From the NCBI RefSeq assembly GCF_001422205.1, contig NZ_LMMJ01000004.1:82510-146509 (forward strand): a DNA stretch of 64,000 bases, written 5' to 3'. This document shows positions 1 to 8,940 of this stretch, one piece after another. Origin of the DNA: Curtobacterium sp. Leaf261 (lineage in GTDB: Bacteria; Actinomycetota; Actinomycetes; Actinomycetales; Microbacteriaceae). The position numbers and the translations under genes are program-made. Within the stretch, counting starts at the first letter, position 1; each line of letters begins with the position of its first letter. The notes under the pieces were generated by a model. That model saw nothing but the letters and a program-made list of their open reading frames with translations, had not been told where the DNA came from and ran no database searches.

Positions 1-915
1 CCGCCAGAACGCCCCGGCGCCAAGGGGCGACACGATTGGCTGCAAGCTCACTCCCGCCGGGGACGGCAGGTCATCGCTGGCGAGCCCAGAGACCGTCCGT
101 GTCGCCGCGGCCAAGGCACGCGCGTGCGTCGCCGGCACGAGGAACAGAGATCCGTCAACAGCGGACTCACGTAGGAGCTCCTCAGCCTCGGTTGCCGCGG
201 AACTGGGACCAGCGGTGAAGAGGTCGATGAGCGCAGGCATCGATCGCGGCAACTGCTGCATGAGGTCACCCGCGCGGTCAGCTCGGGATCCAGCGAGCCC
301 GAGTACCGGATGCACTGTTGGCACATGCCCACGAGCCTCAAGCGCGCTCACCAGTCGACGCGCGACACCCGGCGGCAAGGAACTCTGTGGGCCCCTGACG
401 AACTCGCCGATGAGTTTCAGCACTCTCAACGCTTCTGTGGACGGGACGCCGTAATCGCCCGCCACTTCGAACACCCGACGGCGCGCGTCCCGGTCAGCCT
501 CCGGAAGGACACGCTCACCCGCGAACGCCCGACGCCGCTGCGGCTGCTCTCGAGCACGCGCTCGCGCTTGACGCGCTTCAGCACGGCTGGGGACCGCCGC
601 CTGCTCGGAGCCACGGCACGCGAGCTGGCCGCCGGCTTCGCCCTCCCTGCTCGTGACCACCCGATGCGGCGCCAGTCGCCCTTCAATGGTCACCGGCACC
701 ATGAACCGACACACGACGCAGCGAGACTCTCGATCGGACAGCGGCGGATGATCGCGGCTCAGCTGCAACGACGGTGTCGCGGCGGCCCGGACCCGCGACT
801 GCGCCCGAGGGAGCTCGACCGCGCCGCGGTCCGCTGCAGGCTTCGCTCCGCCCGCCCACGGCAGACCCACGGACCCCTCGCACCGCTCGCCCGTCGCGTT
901 GTAATGCACACTCAT
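1..915 (-). CDS. Hypothetical protein, 3' end outside window
   Basis: An uninterrupted minus-strand frame runs from the ATG at 915 to the left window edge (305 codons, no stop), so the C-terminus is missing. The protein begins MSVHYNATGERCEG and has a CxxC pair (RCVVCR) near residue 66, perhaps half of a zinc site, then an Arg/Ala/Glu-rich probably helical stretch and a segment RRVFEVAGDYGVPSTEALRVLK. I do not recognise the family. Codon use is GC-rich like the neighbours. A long plus-strand frame over the same bases is low-complexity and Arg-rich, and looks like its shadow. Confidence 0.5.
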   Translation of the reverse strand, partial: MSVHYNATGERCEGSVGLPWAGGAKPAADRGAVELPRAQSRVRAAATPSLQLSRDHPPLSDRESRCVVCRFMVPVTIEGRLAPHRVVTSREGEAGGQLACRGSEQAAVPSRAEARQARARAREQPQRRRAFAGERVLPEADRDARRRVFEVAGDYGVPSTEALRVLKLIGEFVRGPQSSLPPGVARRLVSALEARGHVPTVHPVLGLAGSRADRAGDLMQQLPRSMPALIDLFTAGPSSAATEAEELLRESAVDGSLFLVPATHARALAAATRTVSGLASDDLPSPAGVSLQPIVSPLGAGAFWR

Positions 916-1128
916 GGTCCGAGCAGACGTCAAGAGGTGATCCTCACGACAGACATCGCAGCGGGCAGACAGCATGCTTCAACGTTTCACGCGCCACCGA
1001 CAAGCAACGCTAACCGACTGCGTCTCGATAGCCGGTGGTGCGCCGGGCGCCGATGGCGCGTGAGAGTCTGCCCGGAAGAGGATGATTACTGGCGGAGGGT
1101 CGGCGGGACGCTATCCGTGGTGTCCTGC

Positions 1129-2196
1129 TCAGTCGAGAGTGATCGCGATGAGACCTCCGATTCCGACGAGGTACAGCAGCACCACGATGAGGGAGTCCAC
1201 GCCCATCCCGAAGATGTGGTTCTTCGGCCGGAACACGAGTCCGACGGCGTAGACGACGGTGAGGAGCGCGGCAAGGGCAGTGAGGAAGATGTCGCTGGCG
1301 TTCGCTTGTGGTAGCACTGCTTTGCCGGAGATGACGGTCGCGACGAGGAACAGCACGGGCAAGAACGCGTTCCCGCCGAAGATGTCGCTCATGGCGAGGT
1401 TGTCGTCGCCTTGTTTGATCGCCTGCAGGCCCGTCGAGATCTCGGGCAGGCTTGTCGCCAACGCGAGGACCGTTGCACCGAACAGCACCCCGGAGAAGCC
1501 GATCTGCGTCGACGCAGCGTCGCCGGCGCGTTCGAGCACCACACCGGCGACGAGGGTCGCTAACGCGGAGACGCCGAAGATGACTGACGCTTTCCCGGTA
1601 CTCATCGTGCTCCCGTCACCGTGCGTCCGTGTGCGGTGCTTGCTGGGGTGTGGGGTTGTGGTATCGGGTGCCTTCCCGTCTTCGTGCCACGGCAGGCCCT
1701 TGCTTGCTCGTTGCACCAGAAGCAGGCCCACGAGCCAGATCACGGCGATGAGGACAACGTCGGGAGTCAGCCGAGCGATGACGAGATCGGATGGGAGCTG
1801 GCTGCCGGCGATGACGACGGCGAGGACAGCGACTACGACGACGGCTTCAAGGACGAGCGTTAGGGACGCTGCCCGGTAGGTGATGGGCGTGACGCCTTTG
1901 CCGCGCTTGCCGAACGAGTCGAGGATGACGATGACGACGGTCTGTAAGGCGATGCCGCCGAGGATGTTCCCGGCAGCGACCTCGAGCGACCCCGACGCCG
2001 CGGCGCTGACGGTGATGGCGATCTCGGGCAGGTTTGTCGCGACCGCTAGCACAATGAGGCCGCCGAGGGCGCTTCCGAGGTGGAGCCGGTTATCAAGGAC
2101 GTCCGTGGTTTTCGACAGTTGGATCCCGGCGAACCAGATCACTGCCCCGCCCGCGACGAAGATTAAGACGAGCAGCCAGAGTGGGAGGGAGTCCAT
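1129..2196 (-). CDS. Sodium/calcium exchanger family membrane protein
   Basis: About 355 aa, integral membrane. Two alpha-repeats typical of the CaCA superfamily are visible: an N-terminal one with ATNLPEIAITVSAA and NILGGI, and a C-terminal one with ATSLPEISTGLQAI and DIFGGN. The acidic residue after the Pro of each repeat is the expected cation ligand. A hydrophilic loop (about residues 170-200) joins the halves. It should exchange Ca2+ or another cation for H+ or Na+ across the cytoplasmic membrane. I chose the ATG at 2196; an upstream TTG at 2208 is possible. No operon partner is evident. Confidence 0.85.
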   Translation of the reverse strand: MDSLPLWLLVLIFVAGGAVIWFAGIQLSKTTDVLDNRLHLGSALGGLIVLAVATNLPEIAITVSAAASGSLEVAAGNILGGIALQTVVIVILDSFGKRGKGVTPITYRAASLTLVLEAVVVVAVLAVVIAGSQLPSDLVIARLTPDVVLIAVIWLVGLLLVQRASKGLPWHEDGKAPDTTTPHPSKHRTRTHGDGSTMSTGKASVIFGVSALATLVAGVVLERAGDAASTQIGFSGVLFGATVLALATSLPEISTGLQAIKQGDDNLAMSDIFGGNAFLPVLFLVATVISGKAVLPQANASDIFLTALAALLTVVYAVGLVFRPKNHIFGMGVDSLIVVLLYLVGIGGLIAITLD

Positions 2197-2320
2197 GCGG
2201 CCATGCAACTCCAGCGGCGCCGCGGACCGTGATCACGCCGAAGCGCTCAAGGGATAGCAGTGCGTACGTGCCTGGCTGGTCGAGACGTTCCTCGGGTGGC
2301 CGGTTGGAGAGAGCTGTCGG

Positions 2321-3568
2321 TCAGCGACTGGCCGCGGTTGCGATCTGCGTGTGCAGGTGCACCAGTGTCGGGTGCTCCGGGATTGGAAATGCCTGCACGG
2401 CGAACGATTCGATCGCGCCGGGCTCGAAGACGAGGCATTCGGTGGAGCCGCCGAACTGGAAGTAGCCCAGTTCGTCGCCTTTGTCGACGTGGACGCCTGG
2501 TGTGATGTCGTCACCGATGACGCACGACGAGACCTCGATCATGCCGACCGGGACGACGGCGACGTGCCCGAGGGCGGAGTTGTCGGCCTCGATGATGATG
2601 ATGGCGCGGGCCGCGACGTGTGCGAGGTACCCCTGCGAGTCCTTGGAGTCGGTGGCGTTCTCACCCTCGGTGTCCGCTTCGGAGAAGTAGGTGCCGGGCT
2701 GCACGAACGCCCGCATGATGGTCCCGGCCACGGGGCTGTGCCAACGGTGGTAATTCGTGGCGCTGAGGAAGGCCTGGTACACCGATCCACCCACGAACCG
2801 GTCCACGGACTCGTCGTTGGCCAGCAGGTCCTCCAGAGAGTACGGCTGCCGCTTGATCCAGAATTCGTCGCGGCGCCGCACGTCCGTGGCGATGGCGTAG
2901 GGCGTGGACTCGGAGGAGCTGACAACGACCGAGTCGTCGTCGGGAGCGGCGACCGGGCGCTGCCCCGGACGGAACCGACGGATGAAGAAGTCGTTCCAGG
3001 ATGAGAAGCCCCAGTGCTCGTCGTCGACGTCGTGTTCGAACTGGTCCATGCCGACGACCTGCTGCGCTTGCTCGGACTTCCAGCCGTCGGGTGCGTCGGT
3101 GATCACCGAGAGGGAGGCAGGGCTGTCGAGGAACTCCGCCCAGGCGTCGAGTACGTCCTTCAGCGCGGCGTTCACCTTCGGGTCCCGGTAGATCGCGAAG
3201 CCGGCGGGTGTGGCCATGGTCCAGTCGAGGATCGCGGCGAAGGGTGTGGTGACCATGCCTCCGTCGCTGAACGCCGGAGCGACGGTTATGACCTCGTTGA
3301 TGAGCAGGAAAAACTCGTCGACGTCGTCAATGTGACGCGTGCTGTACTGCTTGCCACGGGGCACCTGCTCGATCATCCGCGTCATGCCCATCCGTATCAG
3401 CGGGTCTGTGTCGAACAGGTGACGGAACGCTGCGACAGCAGGGTGGAGCGGACGGTCACGATGTGAGCGGGCGCGCTCTCGGTGACTCTCGATCCATGCC
3501 TCGAGGTCGTCCTGGGCGGGCAGCCAACCACCGCGGCGCTTGTGGTCGGTCTCTGCTTCGTTGGCCAT
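2321..3568 (-). CDS. Phosphatidylserine decarboxylase-like protein
   Basis: 415 aa. The N-terminal ~170 residues resemble the extra N-terminal domain of atypical decarboxylases. The C-terminal half has the decarboxylase core with WNDFFIRRFRPG, NYHRWHSPVAG and the self-cleavage site FGGST near the end, where the Ser would become the pyruvoyl cofactor (LGST in the classical enzyme). The family decarboxylates phosphatidylserine or related amino-acid substrates. The longer N-terminus and lack of a membrane anchor argue against the housekeeping Psd, so substrate is uncertain. Start ATG 3568 follows directly from the frame. Confidence 0.8.
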   Translation of the reverse strand: MANEAETDHKRRGGWLPAQDDLEAWIESHRERARSHRDRPLHPAVAAFRHLFDTDPLIRMGMTRMIEQVPRGKQYSTRHIDDVDEFFLLINEVITVAPAFSDGGMVTTPFAAILDWTMATPAGFAIYRDPKVNAALKDVLDAWAEFLDSPASLSVITDAPDGWKSEQAQQVVGMDQFEHDVDDEHWGFSSWNDFFIRRFRPGQRPVAAPDDDSVVVSSSESTPYAIATDVRRRDEFWIKRQPYSLEDLLANDESVDRFVGGSVYQAFLSATNYHRWHSPVAGTIMRAFVQPGTYFSEADTEGENATDSKDSQGYLAHVAARAIIIIEADNSALGHVAVVPVGMIEVSSCVIGDDITPGVHVDKGDELGYFQFGGSTECLVFEPGAIESFAVQAFPIPEHPTLVHLHTQIATAASR

Positions 3569-3750
3569 GATTCAGACCGTACCGATGGCCGGCACCGCCT
3601 CGGCCAGATTCCGCGCCGCCGCACGACGTGATGCCCAAGACCGCACTCGCTCCGCGACCGGGGTATACCGTTCACCGCAGTTGCCCCGGACCCAGGCTGC
3701 CAAACCGTCACATGCCCTGTTGACGTCCGCCCGGACCTGGAAGGCACCCC

Positions 3751-4725
3751 ATGCTCGACACGCTCTCACCCTGGAAAGCGTCGCTGACGCTGGCTGAACA
3801 CTCGATCATCATCTACGCCCTGTCCGTTGCGGGATTGGCGATGTTCGCCTTCTTCGCGAAGTCGTGGGTGTCCCGCACCGAGGTGACGTCCCGGTACCGA
3901 AGTTCCACGTACGCGGGCCTGTGCATCACCGGCATCGCGTTCTTGTCCTACGTGCTCCTTGTCGTCGAGTTCGCCATCGGGTACGAACGCCGGGGCAGCA
4001 TGTGGGTGCCGAACGCGAACGCGATCCTGTCGTGGGCGCCGCGGTACTTTGACTGGACCGTCACGGTGCCGCTGCTGATGATCGAACTCATCGCGGTCGC
4101 GACGATCGCAGGTGCTGCCGCTCGCCGTCTGCGGTTCGTGGCGGTCGCCGCTGCGTTCCTGATGATCTCGACCGGGTACATCGGCGGCATCGTCATCGAC
4201 TCCGGGCAGAGCATCACGGCCCTGTGGATCTGGGGTGTCATCTCCGGGATCTTCATGGTGGTGCTGTACCTCCTGATCATCTACGTCGTCGTCAAGGGCG
4301 GCCGCGATCTCGCAGTGACCCCTGCCGCGACGTCGCTGCGGAACGCGGGCCTGCTGCTGATCGTGACGTGGCTTGCGTACCCGATCATCTTTGGTCTGCA
4401 GGGCTGGGGCCACGGTGGAGCGGTGATCACCTGGATGCAGGTCGTGCTCTCGGTCGCTGACATCGTCGCAAAGGTCGGTTTTGGGTCACTGATCCACAAG
4501 ATCGCGAAGACCCGTTCCGCGATCGACGTTACACGCGGCATCGACACCCTCCCGGAGTCGATCTGGATCTCGTCCGAGAAGCTCGCCGACGGGGTCACAG
4601 CTCGGCTCGAGACGCCGCCGGTCAAGCCCGACACGAGCAGTACCCACGCCAGCAGCAGCACCGACGGCAGCAACGCGGTGTCCAGCGTCGCCGATGGTGG
4701 CAGCGCGCACGCCGCTCGTCCCTGA
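3751..4725 (+). CDS. Microbial rhodopsin, predicted light-driven proton pump
   Basis: 324 aa, seven membrane helices. Helix C reads RYFDWTVTVPLLMIE: Asp101 (proton acceptor), Thr105 and Glu112 (donor) give the DTE signature of outward proton pumps. Helix G has DIVAKVGFG with the retinal Schiff-base Lys241. After helix G is a ~75-aa Ser/Thr-rich cytoplasmic tail, longer than usual. A GGAAGG ribosome site precedes the ATG. No retinal-forming oxygenase is nearby, so retinal must be made elsewhere. Pumping direction is inferred from motifs only. Confidence 0.9.
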   Translation: MLDTLSPWKASLTLAEHSIIIYALSVAGLAMFAFFAKSWVSRTEVTSRYRSSTYAGLCITGIAFLSYVLLVVEFAIGYERRGSMWVPNANAILSWAPRYFDWTVTVPLLMIELIAVATIAGAAARRLRFVAVAAAFLMISTGYIGGIVIDSGQSITALWIWGVISGIFMVVLYLLIIYVVVKGGRDLAVTPAATSLRNAGLLLIVTWLAYPIIFGLQGWGHGGAVITWMQVVLSVADIVAKVGFGSLIHKIAKTRSAIDVTRGIDTLPESIWISSEKLADGVTARLETPPVKPDTSSTHASSSTDGSNAVSSVADGGSAHAARP

Positions 4726-4800
4726 CACGGTGATCGCACCTGCTCCACTGCTGCGGCATCGAGTCCGTCGACGGCCCGGAGAAGCGGTGGGCCGGATCGT

Positions 4801-4974
4801 GTGACGGATGTCGCCATCGTCGGCGGCGGCGCCTCCGGTCTGGCGGTCGCCGCAGCCCTGCTCTGCACGTTCCTGAGAACGCGCGAGCAGGCCGTGGCCG
4901 ACGGACCCACCCCGTCGACCACGGCCTTCGCTTCCGAGAAAGAATCAGCCAGCCGGAATGATCCCACCGATTAG
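4801..4974 (+). pseudogene. Remnant of FAD/NAD-binding oxidoreductase N-terminus
   Basis: From the GTG at 4801 the frame encodes VTDVAIVGGGASGLAVAAALL, a textbook GxGxxG dinucleotide-binding start, then 35 residues unlike any flavoprotein before a TAG at 4972. The rest of the enzyme is missing. Next to a rhodopsin, a lost carotenoid enzyme such as a lycopene cyclase is possible, but 20 residues cannot decide this. Confidence 0.55.
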
Positions 4975-5038
4975 CAGCCGGGAGTGGCTGACCTTTTTAG
5001 CTGCAGGGACGGCGCAACGGCGCGACCGAGAGCGAACA

Positions 5039-5626
5039 TCAGCGGTGCTCGCTGGCATCTCGTCGTATGACCAGACGAATCCGGTGAAGAATAACCGCAA
5101 CTGCCACACCGACGGCGGAACCGGCCATGATGTCGGAGAACCAATGCTGCCCCAGGTGCAGTCGCGAGTACGCCACCGTCGCTGCCACCGGAACGATGAC
5201 CGCACCCCGGCGCCGGTCGGCCAACCAAACACCTGCCGCGAAGGCAGCGGCCGTGGCGCTGTGACCAGACGGCAACGCAGCTGACGCTGGCACAGTACCG
5301 GGCTTCCGCCTGTGCCGGAATCCGCGACCATGGGGACGGTGTTCCCGAATGACGCGCTTCACCAGCAAATTCACCACACCACTCGACACGCCAAGCGACA
5401 ACAGTCCCTGTGCTGCGGCTCGACGACCAGTACGACCCGTGATGAACACAGCCGCCCCGAGTCCAAGCCAGAACGCGAACGATCCCGGCACATCAGATAG
5501 CCCACGGAGCGCAACGTCGGCGGGTCGGGGACTTGGCCAAGAATACGCCCGACCGCTCACCGCCCGGTCAGTCCGACGAAGCCAACCGGGGAACACCTGC
5601 CACTTTCGACGCTTCGGACGCACCAT
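5039..5626 (-). CDS. PAP2-family phosphatase, membrane protein
   Basis: About 195 aa. All three acid-phosphatase motifs are present: KRVIREHRP, PSGHSATAAAFA and YSRLHLGQHWFSDIMAG, with catalytic His residues in motifs 2 and 3. Several membrane spans are predicted. Likely substrates are lipid phosphates or undecaprenyl diphosphate at the membrane's outer face. I place the start at the ATG at 5626 (GAGAGAG ten bases upstream) because the upstream GTG at 5686 lies inside a perfect 14-bp inverted repeat that looks like the terminator of the preceding operon; the longer form cannot be excluded. Confidence 0.8.
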   Translation of the reverse strand: MVRPKRRKWQVFPGWLRRTDRAVSGRAYSWPSPRPADVALRGLSDVPGSFAFWLGLGAAVFITGRTGRRAAAQGLLSLGVSSGVVNLLVKRVIREHRPHGRGFRHRRKPGTVPASAALPSGHSATAAAFAAGVWLADRRRGAVIVPVAATVAYSRLHLGQHWFSDIMAGSAVGVAVAVILHRIRLVIRRDASEHR

Positions 5627-5676
5627 ACCGGGCAGACTCTCTCTCGCTATCACTGCTGAGCGAAGAACATAGAACA

Positions 5677-5717
5677 GTGCCGTCACGTTGCTCCACGAGA
5701 AGACAACGTGACGGCAC
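5677..5717 (-). terminator. Perfect 14-bp stem-loop after the DUF3618 gene
   Basis: GTGCCGTCACGTTG (5677-5690) is exactly complementary to CAACGTGACGGCAC (5704-5717) with a 13-base loop. It lies nine bases past the DUF3618 stop on the minus strand, as expected for an actinobacterial terminator lacking a U tract. Confidence 0.6.
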
Positions 5718-5725
5718 TAATCAGG

Positions 5726-6401
5726 TCAGGCTCCCTGCACGTCGTCCTTCGCGTGCTGGGCGCTGTCCTTGACGTCGGCGGCGGACGACTGTGCGTCGCC
5801 CTTGACGGTCTGCGCTGCGTCCTGCGCCGTGTCCTTGAGGTCGCTCGCGTGCTGCTGCGCCGAGTCCTTGAGGTCGCTGCCGACGGTCTGCGCCGACTCC
5901 TTGACCTGGTCGACGAGCGGTGCCGCCTTCTCCTTGAGGTCCCCGGCGAGCTGCTCCTCGCGATCGGACGACGGGATGAGTGCGGAGGCGAGCCACCCGG
6001 CGCCGAAGGCGATGAGGCCGACGGCGAGCGGGTTGCCCTTGGCCTTGCCCACGGCGCGGTTCGCGGCGCCCTTGGCCGAGTCGGCAGCGGAACCGGCAGA
6101 TCCGGAGGCACTGCTGGTGCCGGACTGGACCTTGGACTTCGCGGAGTCGGCGGCGCCCATGACGCTCTCGCGGACGGACTCGAACCGGCCCTTGACCTTC
6201 TCGGTCTGGCGGTGGGCGATGGACGACGGGTTGACCTTGTCGGCCAGCGCGTCGACGTCACTCGAACCGGCCCTTGACCTTCTCGGTCTGGCGGTGGGCG
6301 ATGGACGACGGGTTGACCTTGTCGGCCAGCGCGTCGACGTCGGACCCGAGGTTGCCCCGGGTCGCCTCGATCTCGGCGCGGATCTCATCTGGGGTGCTCA
6401 T
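5726..6401 (-). pseudogene. DUF3618 stress protein split by an 82-bp tandem duplication
   Basis: From the ATG at 6401 the frame encodes MSTPDEIRAEIEATRGNLG and on to KVKGRFE, then stops at 6258 after 47 residues. The rest of the DUF3618 protein (membrane segment GNPLAVGLIAFGAGWLASALI, then Lys/Asp/Ala-rich repeats to 5726) is open in another frame. An 82-bp direct duplication (6178-6259 and 6260-6341) repeats the segment DVDALADKVNPSSIAHRQ; 82 is not a multiple of three, so it breaks the frame. Losing one unit would restore one protein of about 200 aa. The ATG overlaps the holin-like stop by four bases. Confidence 0.75.
6178..6341. repeat. 82-bp tandem direct repeat, two near-identical units
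   Basis: Units 6178-6259 and 6260-6341 both begin ACTCGAACCGGCCC and end at GCGTCGACGTC. They look identical over essentially the whole unit, which indicates a very recent duplication inside the DUF3618 gene. Confidence 0.95.
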
Positions 6402-6877
6402 GCGTTGCTCCTCGTGGTCGGTGTCGAGCCGTTCGGTGTCGAGCCGTTGGGCGTCGAGCGCTTCGGTGCCGAGCTGTTCGGCTTCAGTGCGTCCGGGATC
6501 TCCTTGACGGTGTCCGCCGTCTGCGGGAGTCCCTTGATCTGCTTGAGCTGCTTGCGGCCCTGGAGTGCCAGGATCGCGGTGACGATGAGGTACACGCCGG
6601 CGACGATGAGCGCCGACCACGCGTTCCCGACGAGGTAGCCGAGGGCCCACCACGCGGCGATCGAGATGAACAACAGCGCGAAGAACCCCGTGAGGCCCGC
6701 ACCGCCGAGCATCCCCGCGCCCTTGCCGGCCTTCTTCGCCGACTCGGACACCTCGGCCTTGGCGAGCGCCACCTCCTGGCGGAAGAGCGTCGAGATGTCC
6801 TTGGTGACGTCGGTCAGCAGCTCGCCGAGGGGCGTGGTCGCGGCACGGTCCTGCGGGCTGGGGGTCTCGCCGCTCAT
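6398..6877 (-). CDS. Phage holin family (superfamily III-like) membrane protein
   Basis: 159 aa. An amphipathic N-terminus (LGELLTDVTKDISTLFRQE, VALAKAEV) precedes two membrane helices (about residues 55-78 and 85-107) and a Pro/Ser/Asn-rich tail with repeated STPNG units. This matches the putative actinobacterial holin family, which in non-phage settings occurs with DUF3618 genes in stress-type operons. Start and stop overlap both neighbours by four bases (ATGA), so translation is coupled. It is not part of a prophage here; a lytic role is unlikely. Confidence 0.75.
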   Translation of the reverse strand: MSGETPSPQDRAATTPLGELLTDVTKDISTLFRQEVALAKAEVSESAKKAGKGAGMLGGAGLTGFFALLFISIAAWWALGYLVGNAWSALIVAGVYLIVTAILALQGRKQLKQIKGLPQTADTVKEIPDALKPNSSAPKRSTPNGSTPNGSTPTTRSNA

Positions 6878-7494
6878 GCGGTCGGACCGCCGTCCTGCTC
6901 GTGCTCGTGCTTGGCCTCCGCGGCGAGGGCCTTCGTGAGGCGCCCGGCGAGGATGCCCGCTCCGGCAGCGATCGCGATGAACGTGCCGGGCTTCCGCGCC
7001 GCGAACGACTTCACCTCGTCGAGGAGCGATCCGGGATCGCGGCCCTCGAGGAACCCGGCGAACGAACCGGCACGATGCGAGAGGTCGCGGACGACCTTCT
7101 GCGCGATGCCGTCGTCGTCGGACTTGTCGGCCATCGACGACAGCTGGTCGCTGAGGGTCCGGAGCCCACCCGCGGCACGCTCCTGCTGCTGGCCGGCCTG
7201 CTCCTTGATGCCTTCCGACGCCTGTCCGTAGAGCTGCTTGGCGTGGTCGGTGGCCTCAGAGGCGACGCGCTTCGCCTGGTCCTTCGTGGTGCCGGCGACG
7301 TCGGAGGCGGCGCTCTTCGCGTCACCGGCGACGTCCTGCGCGGCGCTCTTGGCGACGTCGGCCTTGTCGGATGGGGTGGAGTCGTGCGAGGCCGACTGAT
7401 CACCTGCGCCCCCGTCAGTCTCGACGTATATCGGTGCGGGAGGTGTCGAACGATCGTAGATCGGCGTGCTGTCGTCGGGCGGGTAGGTGCTCAT
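6874..7494 (-). CDS. Hypothetical stress-operon protein with long helical repeats
   Basis: 206 aa from the ATG at 7494 (AGAAAGA ribosome site). The N-terminus is Pro/Asp-rich. Residues ~50-120 are Ala/Asp/Lys-rich helical repeats (KSAAQDVAGDAKSAASDVAG) like LEA or CsbD-type stress proteins. Then comes an apolar segment (TFIAIAAGAGILAGRLTKALA). It is the first gene of the holin/DUF3618 operon, which resembles actinobacterial envelope- or desiccation-stress clusters. Exact function unknown. Confidence 0.7.
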   Translation of the reverse strand: MSTYPPDDSTPIYDRSTPPAPIYVETDGGAGDQSASHDSTPSDKADVAKSAAQDVAGDAKSAASDVAGTTKDQAKRVASEATDHAKQLYGQASEGIKEQAGQQQERAAGGLRTLSDQLSSMADKSDDDGIAQKVVRDLSHRAGSFAGFLEGRDPGSLLDEVKSFAARKPGTFIAIAAGAGILAGRLTKALAAEAKHEHEQDGGPTA

Positions 7495-7712
7495 CGGATT
7501 CTTTCTGATAGGGCTCCCAAGGCCGGGAGGCTTTTCAGCCGCGGAAGTCATCCACGAACGCTTCTACACTGCCAGCCACACCGCGACCGTGCCCGGGTCA
7601 CCGGGAATCGTCACGGTCCGATCCTCGGAACTGCTGCGTCCCCGGAGATCGAATTTTCTGACATGCACCCGCTCGTCAACGTCAGGCCGCCCACACAAGG
7701 AAGGATGAACCC

Positions 7713-8747
7713 ATGGCACGTGTTCAACAAAAGCCTGCACCCGACGATCCACGGAAGCCGGACAGTCCTACCGACCTTCGAAAGCCGACGTTCGTCTACA
7801 CGCTCAAGAAGACCCTCCGGGAGTTCTCCAGCGACCGATGCACCGACCTCGCCGCCAGCCTGACGTACTACACGGTGCTTGCACTGTTCCCCGGGCTGCT
7901 GGCCATCGTCTCGATCCTCGGGCTCGTCGGTGAAGGGCAGACCACCGTCAACACCCTGCTCGACCTCGTGCGCAGCATCGGCTCCGACCAGGTGGTGTCG
8001 CTCCTCAAGGGGCCGATCAACGGTCTCGTCCGGTCCCCGGCCGCCCCGGTGACGTTCATCGTCGGTCTCGTTGGCGCGATCTGGTCGGCGTCCGGCTACG
8101 TCGGGGCCTTCGGCCGCGCGATGAACCGCGTCTACAACGTCCGCGAGGGACGCCCGGTTTGGAAGCTCCGCCCGACGATGCTCGGCGTCACCCTGTTCAC
8201 GGTGGTGCTGCTCGTGGTCGGCCTCCTAGTCCTCGTCAGCGGACCGCTCGTGCGGAGCTTCGGCGACGTCATCGGCCTCGGCGACGTCGCGGTGACCGTC
8301 GTGAGCATCGTGCAGTGGCCGATCCTCGCCGCCATCGCGATCATCGTCATCGCGGTGCTGTACTACTGGTCGCCGAACGTCCGGCAGCCGAAGTTCGCGT
8401 GGGTGAGTGGCGGGTCGATCGTCGCCCTCGTGATCTGGCTCGTCGCGAGCGTCGGCTTCGGGTTCTACGTCGGGAACTTCTCGCACTACAACGCGACGTA
8501 CGGCTCCCTTGGTGGTGTGATCGTGTTCCTGCTGTGGATCTGGATCACGAACAACGCACTGCTGTTCGGCGCCGAATTCGACGCGGAGCTGGAGCGCGGT
8601 CGCGAGCTGCAGGCGGGCATCCACGCGGAGGAGGACATCCAGCTCCCGGAGCGCGACACGAAGCAGATCGAGAAGCAGGACGAGCAGCACGCCAAGGACG
8701 TCCTGCAGGGCATCGAGATCCGGCAGTCCGCCGGACGCCACAACTAA
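7713..8747 (+). CDS. YihY/virulence factor BrkB family membrane protein
   Basis: 344 aa, about six membrane helices. Family signatures are DLAASLTYYTVLALFPGLLA in the first helix region, NRVYNVREGRPVWK in the middle, and the C-terminal YGSLGGVIVFLLWIWITNN followed by a charged tail. The family is wrongly named after RNase BN; transport or envelope roles are suspected but unproven. It diverges from the holin/DUF3618 operon, a pairing often seen in actinobacteria. GGAAGG lies upstream of the ATG. Confidence 0.9.
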   Translation: MARVQQKPAPDDPRKPDSPTDLRKPTFVYTLKKTLREFSSDRCTDLAASLTYYTVLALFPGLLAIVSILGLVGEGQTTVNTLLDLVRSIGSDQVVSLLKGPINGLVRSPAAPVTFIVGLVGAIWSASGYVGAFGRAMNRVYNVREGRPVWKLRPTMLGVTLFTVVLLVVGLLVLVSGPLVRSFGDVIGLGDVAVTVVSIVQWPILAAIAIIVIAVLYYWSPNVRQPKFAWVSGGSIVALVIWLVASVGFGFYVGNFSHYNATYGSLGGVIVFLLWIWITNNALLFGAEFDAELERGRELQAGIHAEEDIQLPERDTKQIEKQDEQHAKDVLQGIEIRQSAGRHN

Positions 8748-8940
8748 TCACCGGCTGGTCGCTTCCGCGAAGCACACACCCACCGTTACCGCCGTCTCAT
8801 CTGACGGTCGCTCCCCGGACACACCTGCGGCGTTGGGGGAGTAGATCAAGAACTCAGGCGACGCTTAGGTTCGTCGAGTCGCAACAGACTGTCCCGCGAA
8901 ACTGCCCGGGGAGGGTGCGGCTGACAGTACAGTCAGCATC

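Noticed and set aside
310..1314. A 334-codon open frame on the plus strand
   Set aside because: Arg/Pro/His-rich composition and antisense to a better minus-strand gene and to the exchanger; typical GC-rich shadow.
6398..6877. Prophage lysis gene, because of the holin match
   Set aside because: No other phage genes; the operon context is the DUF3618-type stress cluster.
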